A program made the translations under genes and the position numbers. A stretch of DNA of 14,941 nucleotides from an uncultured Eubacteriales bacterium (lineage in GTDB: Bacteria > Bacillota > Clostridia > Oscillospirales > Oscillospiraceae), in assembly GCA_900546915.1 (NCBI GenBank), contig UREY01000036.1:1-14941 (forward strand), in the 5' to 3' direction. The number at the start of each line of letters is the position of its first letter. Position 1 is the stretch's first letter. The notes beneath the pieces were generated by a model. The model was not told where the DNA came from, made no database searches, and saw only the letters and a list, made by a program, of their open reading frames with translations. Positions 1 to 7,253 of this stretch are shown one piece after another.

Positions 1-330
1 CAGCAGCTTGGAGGACATCTCTCTGCCCCAGTCCCTCCAATCTTTGGACCTGAGTGGCACAAACATCAGCAGCTTGGAGGACATCTCTCTGCCCCAGTCC
101 CTCCAATCTTTGGACCTGAGTGGCACAAACATCAGCAGCTTGGAGGACATCTCTCTGCCCCAGTCCCTCCAATCTTTGGACCTGAGTAACACAAACATCA
201 GCAGCTTGGAGGGCATCTCTCTGCCCCAGTCCCTCCAATCCTTGGGCCTGCGTCACACAAACATCAGCAGCTTGGAGGACATCTCTCTGCCGGATTCTCT
301 TGAATTTCTAAATCTAAGCAACACCCCCAT
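1..330 (+). repeat. 66-bp tandem repeats encoding 22-residue LRRs
   Basis: Units begin with CAGCAGCTTGG at 1, 67, 133, 199 and 265. Units 1 and 2 are identical at all 66 positions. Unit 3 differs at two adjacent bases (a Gly to Asn change in the LSGT/LSNT position). Unit 4 differs at a handful of bases, and unit 5 diverges in its second half. Each unit encodes SSLEDISLPQSL followed by QSLDLSGTNI. Identity at silent sites means recent duplication or gene conversion rather than protein-level selection alone. The array probably continues beyond the window start, so its true copy number cannot be read here, and short-read assemblies may collapse it. Confidence 0.95.
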
Positions 331-2536
331 CACACATCTTCCAGCCTCTTTGGGAAAGCAACAGCATTTAAAGCAGCTGTTTATTCAAAACCTTTCCTTA
401 CGCAGCATCCCTGCAGATTTGCTGAAACTCCGCCTTCCATTTTATGCGGATGCTGACGAACTGATCATTTCTGCGCCTCTAAGATTATGGAATTCTTTCG
501 ATGAAAGTTTATATTTTTCTGGAATTTTCCTGGCTGGTACGACCTTGTCCGTCCAGCCCGTCAGTTTGTTTTCTCAACCCCGGGAGCTTGTGGAAGCCTA
601 TTACCGTGCGCCTAAGACCTCCATCCGGGAGTCCAAGGTGATTTTCCTGGGCGACGGGGGCGTGGGAAAAAGCTTTACCATCCAGCGGCTTCTGCACGGC
701 GGCGATGCGGGAGATTATCCCACCGAGGTCACACCGGGTATTGATATTTCGGATTACCATGTCCAGCAGCCGGATCGGGATTTTCATATCCACTTCTGGG
801 ATTTCGGCGGTCAGGAGATCATGCATGCCATGCATCGCTGCTTTCTGACCACCCGGACCTGCTATGTCGTGGTGGTATGCAACCGGATGCGTGACCTGAC
901 CGGTCAGGCCCGGTATTGGCTAAACAACATCAACAGCTTTGCCAAGGGCTCTCCCGTCATTTTGGCCATCAATCTTTGGGACGACATACCAACCTGGGAA
1001 TTGGACTCCACCAGGCTGCATCGCGAGTTTCCCAACCTGGTCCAAATCATTCCCTATTCCGCCAAAAACGGAAGTCAGGCCTCCTTCCAGCCGCTGACGG
1101 AAGCCATCGTCGAGCAGGCGTGGCGTCTGGACAGCTGCAGGATGGAGTTCCCGTCCACATGGGCCGGCATTCGGGAATCCCTGCTCGACCTCGCCCGGGA
1201 AAAGCGGAACTACATCGACCGAGAGGCGTATCATCAAATCTGCCGGGAACATGGGGAAACCAATCCGGAAATTTGCACTTGGCTCCTATCGTGGTTCAAC
1301 GACTTGGGCGTTTGCTTCAGCTACCATCAAAATCCGGAGGATCAAACCGAACTGAAGGAATACCAGGTCTTAAACCCGGCTTGGTTGACCAACGCGGTGT
1401 ATCGCATCATCTGCTTCGGCGCCAGATACGCGATCAATGGGATCATTCGCACCGATGCCATTTTGGACCTGCTGCAGCGCCCGGACGGCGGCGTTTTGCC
1501 TCATGTCACTTACACGGCCCAGGAGCGGGACTATGTGCTGGAGATTATGCGAAAATTCCGTCTCTCCTACTCTATCTCACCTGAGGTGGAATTAATTCCA
1601 GCCCTGTGCAAAAGCACGATGCCGGACCAGCTGCACCCTACCGGCTGGACGCAACACATCGCATATGAGATGGTCTATTCCTACCTTCCCGACAGCGTCA
1701 TACACCGGCTGATCATCCACTTTTACCAATCGTTAAACATCAGGGAAAACTGGCGCAGGGGCTTTCGGATAAACCTGGACCCGTTGAACGGGCTCTCCGC
1801 CGTAGTGGACATGGGCGGCGGGGATTCTATCTTAAACATCGACGTCTATGCAAAATCCAATACGCCGCCTTGGCAGCTGCTGCAGACTCTCCGGCAGGAA
1901 ATCCTTCGCATCAACCAAGAACTGGATCTGCAGGCAAAGGAATATATTGTGATGCAGAAAAACAAGCAGACTGCCCGTTTTCCCTTGATTCCGGTTTTAA
2001 AGGCCAAGACGAAGGGAATCACAGCATTGCCCTCTTTGGAAGACGACGAATTGGAGATGTATCCGGTTGACGACATCCTGGGTACCGCTCTGGGGACGGA
2101 GAACATCGAGTCTATCAACCGGGCCATCCGGGAATCCCCTCAACAGGATCTCGCCAGCGTCATGCAACAAACAATTGTCCAGGGGAACTATTACAACTTC
2201 TCCAATTGCCCAATCCGAAACAGCAGTGCAGACGCAGAAAGGATCTTGCAAACCGTTCTGGAGCACCAAGATACGGCCAACGACCGACTCGTTACAACAC
2301 TGATTTCTATCTTTGAAAGTCAAAACGCCGGCAAGGAGGTACAACAGCTGGCCCAAGAGATGAAAAAGGATGCAAAGGACAAGAAACAGAACCCTCTGGC
2401 CCGCCTTGCCGGCTTTGTCAAGCAGACCGCCGATACAGCGGATAATTTCAAAAAGCTGGCCGCAATTTTGACTCCGTTTGTCACCTATCTGGTAGAACAC
2501 GCTCCGGAGATTTTGCAATTCCTGGGGCTGTCCTAG
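1..2536 (+). CDS. Roco-family protein (LRR-Roc-COR), 5' truncated by window edge
   Basis: This is the 3' portion of a large cytoplasmic GTPase of the Roco family. The frame is already open at base 2, so the true start lies upstream; a TTG at 8 is not a convincing start. Counting residues from base 8, the first ~110 are 22-residue leucine-rich repeats. The Roc GTPase follows: P-loop GDGGVGKS (~215-222), G3 motif DFGGQE (~265), G4 written NLWD (~322-325) in place of NKxD, and G5 SAK (~351). The COR-type dimerisation region follows, with the typical stretch VLNPAWLTNAVYRII near bases 1370-1412. The last ~140 residues are helical and charged, contain QGNYYNFSN, and end in a hydrophobic segment (FKKLAAILTPFVTYLVEHAP). 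Family knowledge: Roco proteins are dimerisation-regulated GTPases, and LRRs usually sense or bind partners. The physiological role here is unknown; an NLR-like sensing role is inference. It ends at a shared terminator convergent with hprK. The domain call is firm, the role is not. Confidence 0.9.
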   Translation, partial: SSLEDISLPQSLQSLDLSGTNISSLEDISLPQSLQSLDLSGTNISSLEDISLPQSLQSLDLSNTNISSLEGISLPQSLQSLGLRHTNISSLEDISLPDSLEFLNLSNTPITHLPASLGKQQHLKQLFIQNLSLRSIPADLLKLRLPFYADADELIISAPLRLWNSFDESLYFSGIFLAGTTLSVQPVSLFSQPRELVEAYYRAPKTSIRESKVIFLGDGGVGKSFTIQRLLHGGDAGDYPTEVTPGIDISDYHVQQPDRDFHIHFWDFGGQEIMHAMHRCFLTTRTCYVVVVCNRMRDLTGQARYWLNNINSFAKGSPVILAINLWDDIPTWELDSTRLHREFPNLVQIIPYSAKNGSQASFQPLTEAIVEQAWRLDSCRMEFPSTWAGIRESLLDLAREKRNYIDREAYHQICREHGETNPEICTWLLSWFNDLGVCFSYHQNPEDQTELKEYQVLNPAWLTNAVYRIICFGARYAINGIIRTDAILDLLQRPDGGVLPHVTYTAQERDYVLEIMRKFRLSYSISPEVELIPALCKSTMPDQLHPTGWTQHIAYEMVYSYLPDSVIHRLIIHFYQSLNIRENWRRGFRINLDPLNGLSAVVDMGGGDSILNIDVYAKSNTPPWQLLQTLRQEILRINQELDLQAKEYIVMQKNKQTARFPLIPVLKAKTKGITALPSLEDDELEMYPVDDILGTALGTENIESINRAIRESPQQDLASVMQQTIVQGNYYNFSNCPIRNSSADAERILQTVLEHQDTANDRLVTTLISIFESQNAGKEVQQLAQEMKKDAKDKKQNPLARLAGFVKQTADTADNFKKLAAILTPFVTYLVEHAPEILQFLGLS

Positions 2537-2581
2537 GTTTCCCGCACCGGCCTGCTGTTCATCCCCGACCATATGGCATGA

Positions 2582-2611
2582 AAAACCCCGGCGGGCGTCC
2601 GCCGGGGTTTT
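2582..2611. terminator. Bidirectional intrinsic terminator between roco and hprK
   Basis: A perfect 13-bp stem (AAAACCCCGGCGG / CCGCCGGGGTTTT) closes on a 4-base loop. The A-run on one side and T-run on the other make it work on both strands. It lies 45 bp after the roco stop and 3 bp after the hprK stop, so it should end transcripts of both convergent genes. Confidence 0.9.
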
Positions 2612-2614
2612 GGG

Positions 2615-3562
2615 TTAGAATTGCTGGCCCATGCTTTCGTCGAAGTGCTTGTTGATTTGCTCCGTAAACTCCACCGCCGCGTTGTAACCCATTTTTTTCT
2701 GCCGGTTGTTCATGGCAGCTGCCTCCAAAATGACGGCCAGGTTCCGGCCGGGAGTCACGGGGATGGTAATCTGCGGCACCTTGACCCCCAAAATGTCGAT
2801 GTATTGTTCCTCCAGCCCCAGCCGGTCGTAAATGGCGTGGTTGCTCCAGGGGACGATGTTAATCAGCAAATCAATGACATTTTCCCCCTTGATGGCGCCC
2901 ATGCCGAACAGCTTTGCCACATTGATGACGCCGATGCCCCGGAGTTCAATGTAGTTCCGGATCAAATCCGGCGCCGTCCCCATTAGGCTGGTGGAGGAGA
3001 TCTTCTTGATCTCCACGGCGTCGTCGGCGATGAGGCGGTGTCCCCGCTTGATGAGCTCCACGGCGGCCTCGCTTTTTCCAATCCCGCTCTCCCCCATCAG
3101 AAGCAGCCCTTCCCCATATACGTCCACCAGGACGCCGTGGCGGGTGATGCGGGGAGCCAGCGCGTTTTTCAGGAAGGAGATTAAACTGGAAACCATGTAA
3201 GAGGTGGCCTCCTGGCAGCGCAGGATGGTGATGTCGTGCTTTCGGGCCATTTCCATACAGGTCTCGTCCGGGTCCATATCCCGGGCGATGATTAACGCGG
3301 GGATTTTGAAAGAAAACAGCCGGTCAAAGATGATGCTTCTTTGCTCCCGGGAAATTTTCCGCAGGTAACTCATTTCCACATTGCCCAGAACCTGCAGCCG
3401 CATGGGCTCAAAGTGGTCGAAATACCCGGCCAGCTGCAAGCCCGGCCGGGAGACGTCTTCCACCGTGACGCGGATGGCCTCGTAATCGCTGGACCGGTAG
3501 GCGGGGATCAGCTTGAATTCCTGAACCAACTGGGTCAGCGGCACACTGTATGTGTCGATCAT
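2615..3562 (-). CDS. hprK: HPr kinase/phosphorylase
   Basis: HprK is the bifunctional enzyme that phosphorylates, and dephosphorylates with Pi, Ser46 of HPr, the signal for CcpA-mediated catabolite control. The chosen start gives 315 residues, matching the usual ~310. The N-terminal domain covers roughly residues 1-130. The catalytic domain has RHGVLVDVYG (His142), the P-loop GESGIGKS (157-164), HRLIADDAVEI (Asp180/Asp181), the signature IELRGIGVINV (~206-215), and the C-terminal PGRNLAVILE element. The same frame runs open upstream to 3967, antisense to rpmB. I reject that extension because ATG 3562 has GAGGTG six bases upstream, a strong promoter sits just behind it, and the family length fits. 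It is divergent from rpmB and convergent with the Roco gene. No ptsH (HPr) is present in the window. Confidence 0.97.
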   Translation of the reverse strand: MIDTYSVPLTQLVQEFKLIPAYRSSDYEAIRVTVEDVSRPGLQLAGYFDHFEPMRLQVLGNVEMSYLRKISREQRSIIFDRLFSFKIPALIIARDMDPDETCMEMARKHDITILRCQEATSYMVSSLISFLKNALAPRITRHGVLVDVYGEGLLLMGESGIGKSEAAVELIKRGHRLIADDAVEIKKISSTSLMGTAPDLIRNYIELRGIGVINVAKLFGMGAIKGENVIDLLINIVPWSNHAIYDRLGLEEQYIDILGVKVPQITIPVTPGRNLAVILEAAAMNNRQKKMGYNAAVEFTEQINKHFDESMGQQF

Positions 3563-3568
3563 GCCTGT

Positions 3569-3574
3569 CACCTC
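3569..3574 (-). promoter_or_regulatory. hprK: Ribosome binding site that fixes the hprK start
   Basis: GAGGTG reads on the minus strand six bases before ATG 3562. It supports the 315-residue HprK over the much longer open frame that starts antisense to rpmB. Confidence 0.8.
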
Positions 3575-3605
3575 ATTCAAATTTCCACAAAATTGATACA
3601 AATCT

Positions 3606-3634
3606 ATTATAGCGAACCGTGCCTGGGATATCAA
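3606..3634 (-). promoter_or_regulatory. hprK: Sigma-A promoter of hprK
   Basis: On the minus strand TTGATA (-35, 3629-3634) is separated by exactly 17 bp from a perfect TATAAT (-10, 3606-3611). Transcription would start near 3599, leaving a leader of about 37 nt before the hprK ATG. Confidence 0.85.
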
Positions 3635-3673
3635 CCGGATTTTAAAAATTTTTGGTTTTTTTCCTTTTTCCCC

Positions 3674-3702
3674 TTGCAATTTGACAGCGAGTCTGGTATT
3701 AT
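3674..3702 (+). promoter_or_regulatory. rpmB: Probable sigma-A promoter of rpmB
   Basis: TTGCAA (3674-3679), a 17-bp spacer, and TATTAT (3697-3702, one mismatch to TATAAT) lie ~60 bp before the rpmB start. A perfect TTGACA at 3681 lies only 10 bp from the -10, so it is probably not the -35 used. Confidence 0.6.
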
Positions 3703-3760
3703 AGTGGATGTGTCCGCCCGGATTTTCCGGCGATTTTTCTACGGATTGGAGGTGCAGCGA

Positions 3761-3949
3761 ATGGCTAAGTGCGATATTTGCGGCAAGGGCGTTACCTTTG
3801 GCATTAAGGTCTCCCATTCCCACAGACGGTCCAACAGAATGTGGAAGCCCAATGTAAAGCGCGTCAAGGCGATTGTCGATGGTACTCCGCGCCATGTATA
3901 CGTCTGTACAAGATGTCTCCGTTCCAACAAAGTCGAGCGCGCCATCTGA
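3761..3949 (+). CDS. rpmB: 50S ribosomal protein L28
   Basis: This is a 62-residue large-subunit ribosomal protein, the normal length for Firmicutes L28. It starts MAKCDICGKGVTFG and contains the conserved SHSHRRSNRMWKPN segment. Two CxxC pairs (CDIC near the N-terminus and CTRC near the C-terminus) form the zinc-binding version of L28 rather than the cysteine-free version. GGAGGTG at 3748-3754 sits six bases before the ATG. It is a single-gene transcript with its own promoter and a strong terminator, divergent from hprK. Confidence 0.98.
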   Translation: MAKCDICGKGVTFGIKVSHSHRRSNRMWKPNVKRVKAIVDGTPRHVYVCTRCLRSNKVERAI

Positions 3950-3971
3950 TCTTTCTCCCCTGCCCATTCAT

Positions 3972-4006
3972 AACGGCATCGTCCTTTTATGGACGATGCC
4001 GTTTTT
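3972..4006 (+). terminator. Intrinsic terminator of rpmB
   Basis: A 13-bp stem (AACGGCATCGTCC / GGACGATGCCGTT) with a 6-base loop TTTTAT is followed by a T-run at 4002-4006, 22 bp after the rpmB stop. On the minus strand it also lies downstream of the HAD gene, but there it lacks a U-tract, so it is less likely to stop that operon by itself. Confidence 0.9.
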
Positions 4007-4029
4007 CATTGCCATCCCGCCGCTCCCGG

Positions 4030-4653
4030 TCAGAAGAGCTGCTCCAGTTGCGAAAAGGTCTCCACCCTGGCATCCCAGGCCTCCGGTCGGCCGAAGCCAT
4101 AGGCCGCCCAGACAAACGGGATGCCCGCCAGGCAGGCCGCTTCCCGGTCCCCCTGGGTGTCTCCGATGTAGGCGGCGCTGCGGATCTCATTGCGCTTCAT
4201 CAAAAGGCGAATGGTCTCCCCTTTGCACAGGCCGGTTTCGCCGAAGCAGGCATGGTCCCGAATCCAGGTTCCCAAATTTCCTTTTTCCAGAAGGAGCTCG
4301 ATATATCCCCTCTGACAGTTGCTGACAATAAACAGGCGATGGCGCTGGGCCAAAGCCTCCAGACCGTGCCGCACCCCGGGGTAGAAAATATCGCAGGGAT
4401 CCGCCTGCATCACCCGCTCTTCCCAAACCATGCAGGAGTCCATGATCTCCTGCCGCCGCTTTGGCGCCTGGTCCGGAAGAAAGGCCCGGGCGATCTCGTC
4501 CATCGTTTTGCCAAACAAAGGCCGGATTCCCTCTGCCATACAGGTGGGCGCCAGACCGGCCTCCTCCAGAGCCAAATTCCAGCCCTTGACCACCAGGTCC
4601 ACGGAATTCCAAAGCGTCCCGTCCACATCAAAAATCAAGCTTTCTGCGTGCAT
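4030..4653 (-). CDS. HAD-superfamily hydrolase (phosphoglycolate phosphatase-like)
   Basis: Predicted 207-residue soluble phosphatase. HAD motif I is FDVDGTL with the nucleophile Asp9 and the acid/base Asp11. Motif II is the Ser in IVSNCQ, motif III the Lys in GLCKGE, and motif IV is GDTQGD. An inserted helical cap lies between motifs I and II (C1-type), as in phosphoglycolate phosphatase/beta-phosphoglucomutase relatives. The start at 4653 has GGAGG ~7 bases upstream and overlaps the end of the MATE gene by 19 bp, which suggests translational coupling as the last gene of the luxS operon. The frame stays open far upstream, but that part is antisense-frame shadow within the MATE gene. The natural substrate cannot be read from the sequence. 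Confidence 0.88.
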   Translation of the reverse strand: MHAESLIFDVDGTLWNSVDLVVKGWNLALEEAGLAPTCMAEGIRPLFGKTMDEIARAFLPDQAPKRRQEIMDSCMVWEERVMQADPCDIFYPGVRHGLEALAQRHRLFIVSNCQRGYIELLLEKGNLGTWIRDHACFGETGLCKGETIRLLMKRNEIRSAAYIGDTQGDREAACLAGIPFVWAAYGFGRPEAWDARVETFSQLEQLF

Positions 4654-6029
4654 GCCGGTTCCTCCAGGTTTTTCATTGTTTTTCGGAATAAAATGGCAAA
4701 GGTACATCCTGTGGTGACAACTGCCAACGTATCTGCCACCGGTTCCGCCAGAAAGACGGCCATGGCTTGCTCTGCACCCTGCCGGAAAAACAGGGGGAGA
4801 ATGAAAATCAAGGGAATCAACAGGATGATCTTCCGCAAGACAGCCAAAAACAGGGACACTTTTGCGTTGCCCAATGCAATAAAGGTCTGCTGGCAGGCGA
4901 TTTGCGCGCCAAAAATGAGCGAGGCCGCCATATAAATCCGCATTGCCCAGGCGCCGTATGCGATGAGGGTCCCGTCCGGCGTGAAGATTCTTGCCACCAA
5001 ATCCGGAAGCAGCATGGCCACAAGCCACAAAGAAACTGAATAGGCCAAACTGCAAAGCAACAAAAGCCGGAAGGTCTTCCGCACCCGATCGGCATTTCCG
5101 GCGCCGAAATTGTAGCTGATGATGGGCTGCGCCCCCTGGGTCAGCCCCTGCAAAGGAAGCATGGAAAACTGCATCACGCTGGACAAGATGGTCATCGCGC
5201 CTACCGCCAAATCCCCGCCGTATTTCTGGAGAGAAGCGTTAAAGCAGACGGAAATCACACCCTCCGTCGACTGCATCACAAACGGCGACATGCCCAAAGC
5301 CAAGCAGGGCGCATAGAGCTTCCAATCCAATCGCAAGTTCTCTTTTTTGATGCGTAAGCCGGTTTTCCGGCCCAAAAGGAACCGGACGACCCAGAGAGCC
5401 GAAAGGCCCTGGGAAATGATCGTGGCCAGAGCGGCGCCGGCGACTCCCATATCAAAAACCAGGATCAATACGGCGTCCAAAATCATATTGGCCACCGCGC
5501 CGATCAGCACGCTGATCATGGCCACCGAGGCAAAGCCCTGGGCGGTAATAAAGGCATTGAGTCCCAGGGCCAGCTCTACAAACACCGTACCCAGAGCATA
5601 AATCTTCATATACTGCACAGCGTAGACAATCGTCTCTTCGCTGGCGCCAAAGGCCAGGAGCAGCGGCCGGCTGAAGGACAGAAATACCGCAGTCAACACC
5701 AGGCCCACCACGACGGAGCCGGTGACGCAGTTGCCCAAAATCCGTTCTGCAGTATCCCGCTGTCCTTTGCCCAGCAGAATGGAAGCGCGAGTCGCGCCGC
5801 CCATGGCCGTGAGGGCGGCAAAGGCGGAGATGATCATAATCAGGCTCAGGCAGACGCCGACGCCGGTCAGCGCGGTCTTCCCCACCACGGGGATGTGGCC
5901 GATATAAATGCGGTCTACCATGTTGTACAGCGCGTTGACCAGCTGCGCCGTAATGGTCGGCAGCGCCAGCCGCAGCAGGAGCTTCCCAATCCCCTGGCTG
6001 TCTAAATCGCCGGTTTTGTTTGGATTCAC
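4635..6029 (-). CDS. MATE-family multidrug/metabolite exporter
   Basis: A 464-residue integral membrane antiporter of the MATE family (usual length ~450, twelve membrane helices), predicted to export small molecules using an Na+ or H+ gradient. The N-terminal family pattern is clear: SQGIGKLLLRLALPTITAQL, then NALYNMVDRIYIGH, and GGATRASILLGKG in the first repeat. The second half repeats the pattern (PFVMQSTEGVISVCFNASL, GLTQGAQPIISYNFGA). I choose GTG 6029 because AAAGGAG lies 11 bases upstream and the GTG overlaps the mtnN stop as GTGA. The longer alternative from ATG 6086 would add a non-conserved tail inside mtnN. The substrate is unknown; its place beside luxS/mtnN makes a link to a product of that pathway possible but unproven. 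Confidence 0.93.
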   Translation of the reverse strand: MNPNKTGDLDSQGIGKLLLRLALPTITAQLVNALYNMVDRIYIGHIPVVGKTALTGVGVCLSLIMIISAFAALTAMGGATRASILLGKGQRDTAERILGNCVTGSVVVGLVLTAVFLSFSRPLLLAFGASEETIVYAVQYMKIYALGTVFVELALGLNAFITAQGFASVAMISVLIGAVANMILDAVLILVFDMGVAGAALATIISQGLSALWVVRFLLGRKTGLRIKKENLRLDWKLYAPCLALGMSPFVMQSTEGVISVCFNASLQKYGGDLAVGAMTILSSVMQFSMLPLQGLTQGAQPIISYNFGAGNADRVRKTFRLLLLCSLAYSVSLWLVAMLLPDLVARIFTPDGTLIAYGAWAMRIYMAASLIFGAQIACQQTFIALGNAKVSLFLAVLRKIILLIPLIFILPLFFRQGAEQAMAVFLAEPVADTLAVVTTGCTFAILFRKTMKNLEEPACTQKA

Positions 6030-6742
6030 AGCACATCCGTCTCCTTTGCCAGAGATTCCGCCAACGCCATGGTCAGCCCGGCGCACCGTTCGGCCGCCAA
6101 AGCCTCAAAGGCCGGGTAATCCATGGCGGCTGAGTCATCCGCCTTGTCGGAGATGGCCCGCAAAACCAACGCCGGAAGACGGTTCCGATAGGCCGCATGG
6201 GCAATGGCGGCGCCCTCCATCTCGACGCAAAGGCCACCGCACTGGCTTGCAATCTCCGCCTTGATCCCGCTGTCACAGATAAACTGGTCTCCGGATACAA
6301 TCCTTCCCGTTCGGTAAGCGATGCCCTGTTCCGAGCATATCCTTGCGGCCAATGCGCCCAGCGTCCGGTCCACTGGAAAAGCCCGTACATCCATTCCGGG
6401 CACCTGACCCCGGGGATAATTTCCGATGGTTCCCACCTGGACATCATGATACATCACGTCGGAGGAGATCACAATCTCTCCAATTTCCAGCGACGCGTCC
6501 AGAGAACCGGCAATGCCGGTATTCACCACATGGGTCACGCCATATAAATCCGCCATCACCTGTACGCAGAGCGCAGCATTGACCTTGCCCACGCCGCACG
6601 GGACAATTACCACCGGCATTCCCCGCAAAAGCCCGGACCAGAACGTCATCCCGGCCCGTTGGGACGCAGAAGGCGCCTCCAACTGCTCTCGCAACAGGGA
6701 GACCTCCACCTCCATGGCGCCAATGATTCCTAATCTTTTCAT
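6026..6742 (-). CDS. mtnN: 5'-methylthioadenosine/S-adenosylhomocysteine nucleosidase
   Basis: MtnN (Pfs) cleaves adenine from S-adenosylhomocysteine and 5'-methylthioadenosine, giving S-ribosylhomocysteine or methylthioribose. The 238 residues fit the family. It opens with IGAMEVEV (Glu13 aligning with the catalytic-site Glu12 of E. coli). It contains TGIAGSL, the SGDQFI loop, VEMEGAA (Glu176 for nucleoside binding), and AISDKAD with the catalytic Asp199. AGAGGTGG precedes ATG 6742. It follows luxS after 22 bp and overlaps the MATE start by four bases. MtnN makes the substrate of the LuxS encoded just upstream, so the two form a two-step SAH recycling unit. Confidence 0.97.
   Translation of the reverse strand: MKRLGIIGAMEVEVSLLREQLEAPSASQRAGMTFWSGLLRGMPVVIVPCGVGKVNAALCVQVMADLYGVTHVVNTGIAGSLDASLEIGEIVISSDVMYHDVQVGTIGNYPRGQVPGMDVRAFPVDRTLGALAARICSEQGIAYRTGRIVSGDQFICDSGIKAEIASQCGGLCVEMEGAAIAHAAYRNRLPALVLRAISDKADDSAAMDYPAFEALAAERCAGLTMALAESLAKETDVL
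6041..6047 (-). promoter_or_regulatory. Ribosome binding site supporting the GTG start of the MATE gene
   Basis: AAAGGAG on the minus strand inside the mtnN 3' end is 11 bases from GTG 6029. The GTGA overlap with the mtnN stop implies termination-reinitiation coupling. Confidence 0.6.
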
Positions 6743-6764
6743 GTTTCCACCTCTTTTGTATCCT

Positions 6765-7253
6765 TTATTCCGATTCCGGATATCTGGTATGCACCCGGTC
6801 CAGGTTTTCCAGGACTGTCAGATACCGGGCCGCCAGAAGTTTGGCCATAGGTAAATTCATATCCAGGTAGTTCCCGCAGTCCCGGGCTGCCGCGCCGGGA
6901 ATCGGACCGTCGAAATCCCGGATGAATCGGAATGCCGCCTGGACAATCTGCTCAATATCCCGGGGCTCCAGATCGCCTGCCAACAGCAGATAAAAGCCGG
7001 TCCGGCAGCCCATCGGGCCAAAATAAACCGTCCGTTCTCCCCAATCGGGATGATTGCGGAAAAAGGTAGCTCCCAAATGCTCTATGGCGTGCATCTCCGC
7101 CGTGTGCATCACCGGCTCCCGATTGGGGGCGGTCATGCGCAGGTCGAAGGTTGTGACGGTCTCGGCTCCAATCCGGTCCTTGCGGGATACGTAAAGTCCC
7201 GGCTCTAAGGTCAGATGGTTTACGGTAAAGCTCGTAATTTTCTCCATTTTCAT
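6765..7253 (-). CDS. luxS: S-ribosylhomocysteine lyase (AI-2 synthase)
   Basis: LuxS converts S-ribosylhomocysteine to homocysteine and 4,5-dihydroxy-2,3-pentanedione, which cyclises to autoinducer-2. The protein is 162 residues, close to the usual ~157. The metal site is complete: HAIEH (His55, Glu58, His59) and Cys126 in RDCGNYLDMNL. The catalytic cysteine is Cys83 in GPMGCRTGFYLL. I take ATG 7253, which overlaps the preceding HAD stop as ATGA with a G-rich ribosome binding site just before it; a second ATG two codons in is possible. It lies directly upstream of mtnN in the same operon. Confidence 0.98.
   Translation of the reverse strand: MKMEKITSFTVNHLTLEPGLYVSRKDRIGAETVTTFDLRMTAPNREPVMHTAEMHAIEHLGATFFRNHPDWGERTVYFGPMGCRTGFYLLLAGDLEPRDIEQIVQAAFRFIRDFDGPIPGAAARDCGNYLDMNLPMAKLLAARYLTVLENLDRVHTRYPESE

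Noticed and set aside
1..330. CRISPR array suspected from the regular repeats
   Set aside because: Units are contiguous 66-bp copies without unique spacers and stay in frame as leucine-rich repeats.
1997..2572. 191-residue minus-strand frame opposite the Roco C-terminus
   Set aside because: No recognisable motif, no ribosome binding site, and it lies entirely opposite a well-supported coding region.
3681..3686. Perfect TTGACA upstream of rpmB
   Set aside because: Only 10 bp from TATTAT, with no other -10 at 16-18 bp; TTGCAA at 3674 has the correct 17-bp spacing.
3563..3967. 135-residue N-terminal extension of HprK antisense to rpmB
   Set aside because: The frame is open by chance. The family length, the ribosome binding site at 3569-3574 and the promoter at 3606-3634 place the start at 3562.
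6030..6086. Upstream ATG start for the MATE exporter
   Set aside because: It would add 19 residues inside mtnN with no family match, while GTG 6029 has a ribosome binding site and a GTGA stop-start overlap.
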